64,000 nucleotides of DNA, taken from the NCBI GenBank assembly GCA_014379905.1, contig JACMKX010000065.1:1-64000 (forward strand). The letters run 5' to 3'. Source of the DNA: Ferruginibacter sp. (lineage in GTDB: Bacteria; Bacteroidota; Bacteroidia; Chitinophagales; Chitinophagaceae). Shown here in pieces: positions 60,074 to 64,000 of this stretch. The position numbers and the translations under genes were made by a program. Within the stretch, counting starts at the first letter, position 1; each line of letters opens with the position of its first letter. Under the pieces are notes generated by a model, which saw only the letters and a list, made by a program, of their open reading frames with translations, was not told the DNA's origin and did not search any database.

Positions 60074-60119
60074 CCTGAGTGGGCCACCGTCTTGCGGTGA
60101 CTCACTCAGGTCACACAGG
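60065..60119. repeat. 17-bp perfect inverted repeat with an inner hairpin
   Basis: CCTGTGTGACCTGAGTG (60065-60081) pairs perfectly with CACTCAGGTCACACAGG (60103-60119). Within the loop CACCG and CGGTG form a second stem. It starts inside the last codons of the HI0933-type gene. No T-run follows, so it is not a classical terminator. Confidence 0.8.
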
Positions 60120-60200
60120 TTATCAGCAACCAAAACAAATGCTAAAACTGTCATTCACCATCAATGAAGCCCAAATTGGTTTAACTTGCCGGCCATATAG

Positions 60201-61295
60201 ATGAAGAAAATAGACCGCTACATATTATTCAAATTCCTGAGCACATTCTTTTTTTGTTTGATACTGCTTACAACAATAGTAGTAGTGGTAGATATTAGTG
60301 AACATACAGATGATTTTGTAAAGTCAAAGTTGCCTGTGTGGCGAATCATCACTGATTACTATTTTGGATTTATTCCAAGAATTGACGCCATGCTTTTTCC
60401 ATTATTTGTTTTTATTTCTGTGATATTCTTTACTTCAAAAATGGCAGGCCGTTCAGAAGTGATCGCCATTTTAAGCAGCGGTGTTAGTTATAAAAGATTT
60501 ATGCTTCCTTTTTTTGCGGGAGGCATGATATTGGCTTCCATTTTATGGGTAGGATATCAATATGTTGTGCCAAAAGCAAATTTTATATGGGGAAATTTTG
60601 AAAAAAAATATGTGGACGTTAATAAAGGAAGATACAATGCCAACAACAGTTACAAGCAGGATATTTATTTTAAACTGAACAGCGATTCTTATGTTGGTAT
60701 AAAAGGCTATGACACTGTTTCCAAAACAGGTGTTGGTTTTTTTGTGCAGCAATTTAAAGACAATAAAATTTTGTATAATCTCAGGGCTACTAATTTCTCC
60801 TGGGATACAGCAGTGAAAAAATGGCACCTGCAGGGGGTTTCAGAAAGAAGATTTTTAGAAAAAAGCGAAACAGTAAAGAATTCTGAAAAGCTGGTGATGA
60901 CTTACAATTTCAAGCCAATCGATTTAGGAAAGGATGAATACCTGAAAGACCAGATGTCTACACCGGAATTGAACCAGTTTATCCGCATGGAAAAAATGAG
61001 GGGATCTGAAACCCTCAGCTCTTTATTGGTAGAGCGTTACAACAGGGATGCTGTACCATTCTCTGTACTTATTCTTATTGTTATAGGTGTATCCCTGGCC
61101 TCAAGAAAAGTGAGGGGCGGCAGTGGTATGCACCTGGCAATAGGGGTGTTATTATGTGTTGTATATATATTATTCAGCAGGGTAAGCCTTGTATTTGCTA
61201 CCAAGGGCAGTTTTTCTCCCTGGCTTGCAGCATGGATACCTAATTTTTTCTTTGGCCTTATTGCATTTTATTTATATAAGAGAGCACCGAAATAG
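60201..61295 (+). CDS. LptF/LptG-family permease
   Basis: A 364-residue membrane protein of the lipopolysaccharide export complex. N-terminal helix LSTFFFCLILLTTIVVVVDI, periplasmic beta-jellyroll middle (about 115-255), then FSVLILIVIGVSLASRK and IGVLLCVVYILFSRVSLVF. MAGRSEVIAILSSGVSYKRF is the coupling-helix region that meets LptB. LptF and LptG are normally both needed; only one such gene is in the window. Confidence 0.92.
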   Translation: MKKIDRYILFKFLSTFFFCLILLTTIVVVVDISEHTDDFVKSKLPVWRIITDYYFGFIPRIDAMLFPLFVFISVIFFTSKMAGRSEVIAILSSGVSYKRFMLPFFAGGMILASILWVGYQYVVPKANFIWGNFEKKYVDVNKGRYNANNSYKQDIYFKLNSDSYVGIKGYDTVSKTGVGFFVQQFKDNKILYNLRATNFSWDTAVKKWHLQGVSERRFLEKSETVKNSEKLVMTYNFKPIDLGKDEYLKDQMSTPELNQFIRMEKMRGSETLSSLLVERYNRDAVPFSVLILIVIGVSLASRKVRGGSGMHLAIGVLLCVVYILFSRVSLVFATKGSFSPWLAAWIPNFFFGLIAFYLYKRAPK

Positions 61296-61517
61296 GGAAA
61301 CTCTTCGATTGAATACCAAACTTTTCCACAAAATTTTTGTTTAACCAAGGCGGTCATCGTAATTTTAAGGCGATTTTAAGCGTGAGCGATATCAGCATTG
61401 CCATATTATTACAAGATTGCGCATCAAACACCGGTTACAATCAATAACTGCGATCTTTTTGCCTGCAACCGTTAGCTTAAGGCCTTAGCAGTACATCTAT
61501 AATATCAATTTTTTACA

Positions 61518-62843
61518 ATGGGAATCATCAAAGATAGGTTTAAGGAAAAAGCAGATACAACAGCTGCGGAAATAAAGGAATTACTGAAAGAGCACGGTGA
61601 AAAAACAATTGGTGAAGTAACACTTTCGCAGGTATACCAGGGTATGCGTGGCATGACAGGTCTTGTTACCGAAACTTCTTTATTAGATGCACAGGAAGGT
61701 ATTCGCTTCAGGGGGTATTCAATTCCTGAATTACAACAAAAATTACCCAAGGCTGCGGGCGGCTCTGAACCGCTGCCGGAAGGATTGTTCCACCTTATGT
61801 TATTGGGTGAATTACCTTCGGATGAAGATGTGCAACATCTTACAAGTGTGTGGCAACGTCGCAGTCATGTTCCCAACCATGTGTTTGCAACCATTGAAGC
61901 CTTGCCTGTTTCAACACATCCAATGACCCAGTTTGTAGTTGCTATAATGGCGTTGCAAACAGAAAGCCAGTTTGCAAAACAATATGCAAAAGGCATGAAC
62001 AAAAAGGATTATTGGGAAGCAGTGTTCGACGATACAATGGACCTTATAGCAAGATTACCCCGTATTGCCGCCTATATTTATCGCAGGAAATATAAAGGCG
62101 GTGATCATATTCAACCAAACGGGCTATTGGACTGGGCCGGCAACTTTGCTCATATGATGGGTTACGAAGACGAAGGCTTTAAAGAACTGATGCGTTTATA
62201 CATGACCATTCACGCAGATCATGAGGGTGGAAATGTGAGTGCACATACTACACACCTTGTAGGTTCTGCCCTTAGTGATCCCTATTTAAGCTTTGCTGCG
62301 GGTATGAATGGTCTTGCGGGTCCTTTACACGGACTCGCCAACCAGGAAGTAATTAAATGGATTTTTGAATTAAGAGAGCAGATAGGAAGTGAGTCTCCAA
62401 CTAAAGAACAAATAGCAGAATATGTAAAGAAAACACTGGGTGAAGGAAAAGTAGTGCCTGGCTACGGCCATGCAGTTTTGCGCAAAACAGATCCACGTTT
62501 TACCGCCCAGATGGAATTCGGGAAAAAACATATGCCGGATGATCCTTTGGTAAACACTGTCTGGAATGTTTACGAAACAGTACCTAACATTTTAGGATCC
62601 ATTGCAAAAATTAAAAATCCATGGCCCAATGTAGATGCACATAGTGGTGCGCTACTGGTACACTATGGAATGGTTGAATATGAATTTTACACCGTATTGT
62701 TTGGTGTGTCCAGGTCGCTCGGTGTATTGGCAAGCCTTTGCTGGGACAGGGCCCTGGGCTTCCCGCTGGAAAGACCAAAATCAATCACTACCAACCTGGT
62801 TAAATTGTGGGTGGAAGGAAAAGATAATATCTGGGGCGATTGA
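61518..62843 (+). CDS. gltA: citrate synthase, mitochondrial/eukaryotic-type
   Basis: A 441-residue enzyme condensing oxaloacetate and acetyl-CoA. Catalytic residues are in place: GPLHGLANQE (His ~271), GYGHAVLRKTDPR (His ~317) and VDAHSGALL (Asp ~373), close to the pig enzyme's 274, 320 and 375. The sequence is strongly like the mitochondrial form: MTGLVTETSLLDAQEGIRFR, SEPLPEGLFHLMLLGELPS, YMTIHADHEGGNVSAHTTHL and RALGFPLERPKSI. It is unlike the ~430-residue hexameric type of enterobacteria. It has its own terminator. Confidence 0.96.
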   Translation: MGIIKDRFKEKADTTAAEIKELLKEHGEKTIGEVTLSQVYQGMRGMTGLVTETSLLDAQEGIRFRGYSIPELQQKLPKAAGGSEPLPEGLFHLMLLGELPSDEDVQHLTSVWQRRSHVPNHVFATIEALPVSTHPMTQFVVAIMALQTESQFAKQYAKGMNKKDYWEAVFDDTMDLIARLPRIAAYIYRRKYKGGDHIQPNGLLDWAGNFAHMMGYEDEGFKELMRLYMTIHADHEGGNVSAHTTHLVGSALSDPYLSFAAGMNGLAGPLHGLANQEVIKWIFELREQIGSESPTKEQIAEYVKKTLGEGKVVPGYGHAVLRKTDPRFTAQMEFGKKHMPDDPLVNTVWNVYETVPNILGSIAKIKNPWPNVDAHSGALLVHYGMVEYEFYTVLFGVSRSLGVLASLCWDRALGFPLERPKSITTNLVKLWVEGKDNIWGD

Positions 62844-62863
62844 TTTCACTCAAAGAAATAAAG

Positions 62864-62899
62864 AAAGGCCGGATCAATTAATTGATCCGGCCTTTTTAA
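62864..62899. terminator. bidirectional terminator after gltA
   Basis: AAAGGCCGGATCAAT and the inverse ATTGATCCGGCCTTT form a near-perfect palindrome followed by TT. It serves both gltA and the convergent GH97 gene. Confidence 0.9.
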
Positions 62900-62915
62900 A
62901 TTCTAAAACGCAAAA

Positions 62916-64000
62916 CTATTTTTTCCTGATTTTTTGAAGGCGAATGGCACATCCTCCGCCGGCAGCTAATTTTATTTTTAATACAGTATTATTTTGTACA
63001 GATAAATTTTCGATGGTATAACTCTCCGGGTTGTTTTTCCAGTCTGCATCCGGCCCATCTTTATAAATGGTTGCTTTGTAAGTTTCACCCTTATCTAAAA
63101 AATCAAGTGGCATATCAATGGTGCGATTCTCTTCATCTGTAATTGCACCAATGAACCAATCGGATCTTCCTTTTTCTTTTCTCGCTGTTGCAATAAAGTC
63201 GCCCGGCTCTGCGGCAATTATTTTGGTATCGTCCCAATCGGTTGGCACATCTTTTATAAATTGGAAAGCATCTGGTTTAGCTTCATAATTTTCAGGAAGA
63301 TCTGCCGCCATTTGTAACGGGCTGTACAATACAACATACAAGGCCAGCTGCTTTGCCAGTGTGCTGTGCATCTGGCGATCGGGCGCACCGGTTGCATAAT
63401 TTTTAAGTTTGAAGATACCGGGAGTAAAATCCATCGGTCCACCCATATATCTTGTAAAAGGTAAAATCGTTTCATGTTCCGGCGGGCTGCCAATACTAAA
63501 AGCATTGTATTCATTTCCACGACCAGCTTCACTGGCTAACCAGTTGGGGTAAGTGCGGTGAATACCGGTGGGCCGCATGGGTTCATGTACATCAATCATT
63601 ATCTTATACAGCGCGGCTTTTTGTGCCACTCTTTCATAATGATTGGTCATCCATTGCCCGTCATGAGTTTCTCCACGTGGAATGATCTTACCTACATAAC
63701 CTGTTTTTACTGAAGTATAACCATAATTATTCATGAACCGGAAAGCGGTATCCAGGTATCTTTCGTAATTGGTTGCTGCGCCCGAAGTTTCATGGTGCAT
63801 GATCATTTTTACATTTTTTGATTTTGCATAAGCTGTAATGGCTTTCAGGTCAAAGTCGGGGTAGGGTGTTACAAAATCAAATACATTTTCTTTCCAGTTC
63901 CCAAACCAGTCTTCCCAACCTACATTCCAGCCCTCTACCAACACACCTTGTATACCATGTTTTGACGCAAAGTCAATGTACTTTTTAACATTGGCAGTAT
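62916..64000 (-). CDS. glycoside hydrolase family 97 (SusB-like alpha-glucosidase), 5' end outside window
   Basis: The minus-strand frame is open to the window's end (VKKYIDFASKHGIQGVLVEG upstream of the shown start), so only the C-terminal ~361 residues are here. VLVEGWNVGWEDWFGNWKEN, FVTPYPDFDLKAITAYAKSK, MIMHHETSGAATNYERYLD and VHEPMRPTGIHRTYPNWLAS are the catalytic barrel of GH97. The C-terminal beta domain ends with KIKLAAGGGCAIRLQK. Family members hydrolyse alpha-glucosides (inverting) or alpha-galactosides (retaining) and act in the periplasm. Confidence 0.94.
   Translation of the reverse strand, partial: TANVKKYIDFASKHGIQGVLVEGWNVGWEDWFGNWKENVFDFVTPYPDFDLKAITAYAKSKNVKMIMHHETSGAATNYERYLDTAFRFMNNYGYTSVKTGYVGKIIPRGETHDGQWMTNHYERVAQKAALYKIMIDVHEPMRPTGIHRTYPNWLASEAGRGNEYNAFSIGSPPEHETILPFTRYMGGPMDFTPGIFKLKNYATGAPDRQMHSTLAKQLALYVVLYSPLQMAADLPENYEAKPDAFQFIKDVPTDWDDTKIIAAEPGDFIATARKEKGRSDWFIGAITDEENRTIDMPLDFLDKGETYKATIYKDGPDADWKNNPESYTIENLSVQNNTVLKIKLAAGGGCAIRLQKIRKK

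Overview
The window comes from a Bacteroidota chromosome, most likely a Chitinophagaceae-like member (inference). The signs are -7 promoter elements of the TAnnTTTG type, almost no Shine-Dalgarno sites, a T9SS sorting domain, SusB-type GH97, DUF6089-, GIN- and DUF305-type proteins, and a Bacteroidota-type S10/spc ribosomal cluster. No rRNA, CRISPR array, intact transposase or intact integrase was seen.

Layout. (1) 1-4.0 kb is an accessory junction: the 3' end of an Rhs/YD-repeat toxin gene, a lipoprotein that is probably its immunity protein, a beta-lactamase-family serine hydrolase, a broken Fic gene, and two copies of a hairpin-rich dispersed repeat (called repeat E here). (2) 4.1-9.7 kb is ordinary chromosome: DEAD-box helicase, outer-membrane barrel, TsaC, GT4 and DapD. 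(3) 9.8-21.6 kb is a degraded genomic island. It starts at an intact tRNA-Leu(CAG) and ends at an 18-bp copy of that tRNA's 3' end. It holds two paralogous lipoproteins, each behind an orphan C-terminal toxin fragment; a serine-recombinase remnant; a set of small gene cassettes (alpha/beta hydrolase, ArsR-AHSA1-DoxX-RibD operon, DUF2306/HxlR pair, broken VOC gene) with related attC-like sites at their 3' ends; three more E repeats; a holin-like remnant; and an HEPN-like gene. (4) 21.6-31.1 kb holds a cupin/AraC pair, a three-gene surface-sugar cluster, a small redox operon with an AraC regulator, DUF305 and DctA. (5) 31.2-44.9 kb holds an Lhr-like helicase, a 1510-residue T9SS-secreted metalloprotease with Ig-like repeats, GuaA with a periplasmic-binding protein, a GIN-domain lipoprotein, a kelch protein and a DUF6089-like barrel. 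(6) 45.2-58.7 kb is the S10-spc ribosomal cluster, rpsJ to secY and map, all on the plus strand. (7) 58.8-64 kb holds an HI0933-type flavoprotein, an LptF/LptG permease, a mitochondrial-type citrate synthase and a truncated GH97 glucosidase.

The most unusual signal is not a gene. Most spacers in the ribosomal cluster are about 85-145 bp long and are filled with imperfect inverted repeats built from short iterated words, with different word sets in different spacers. The same kind of sequence lies in spacers elsewhere in the window and in frame inside two genes, an Lhr-like helicase and the HI0933 flavoprotein. The second strong theme is mobile-element history: the tRNA-bounded island, attC-like sites with a conserved internal spacing, orphan toxin/immunity modules, and a 174-bp ArsR duplication fused to an E repeat.
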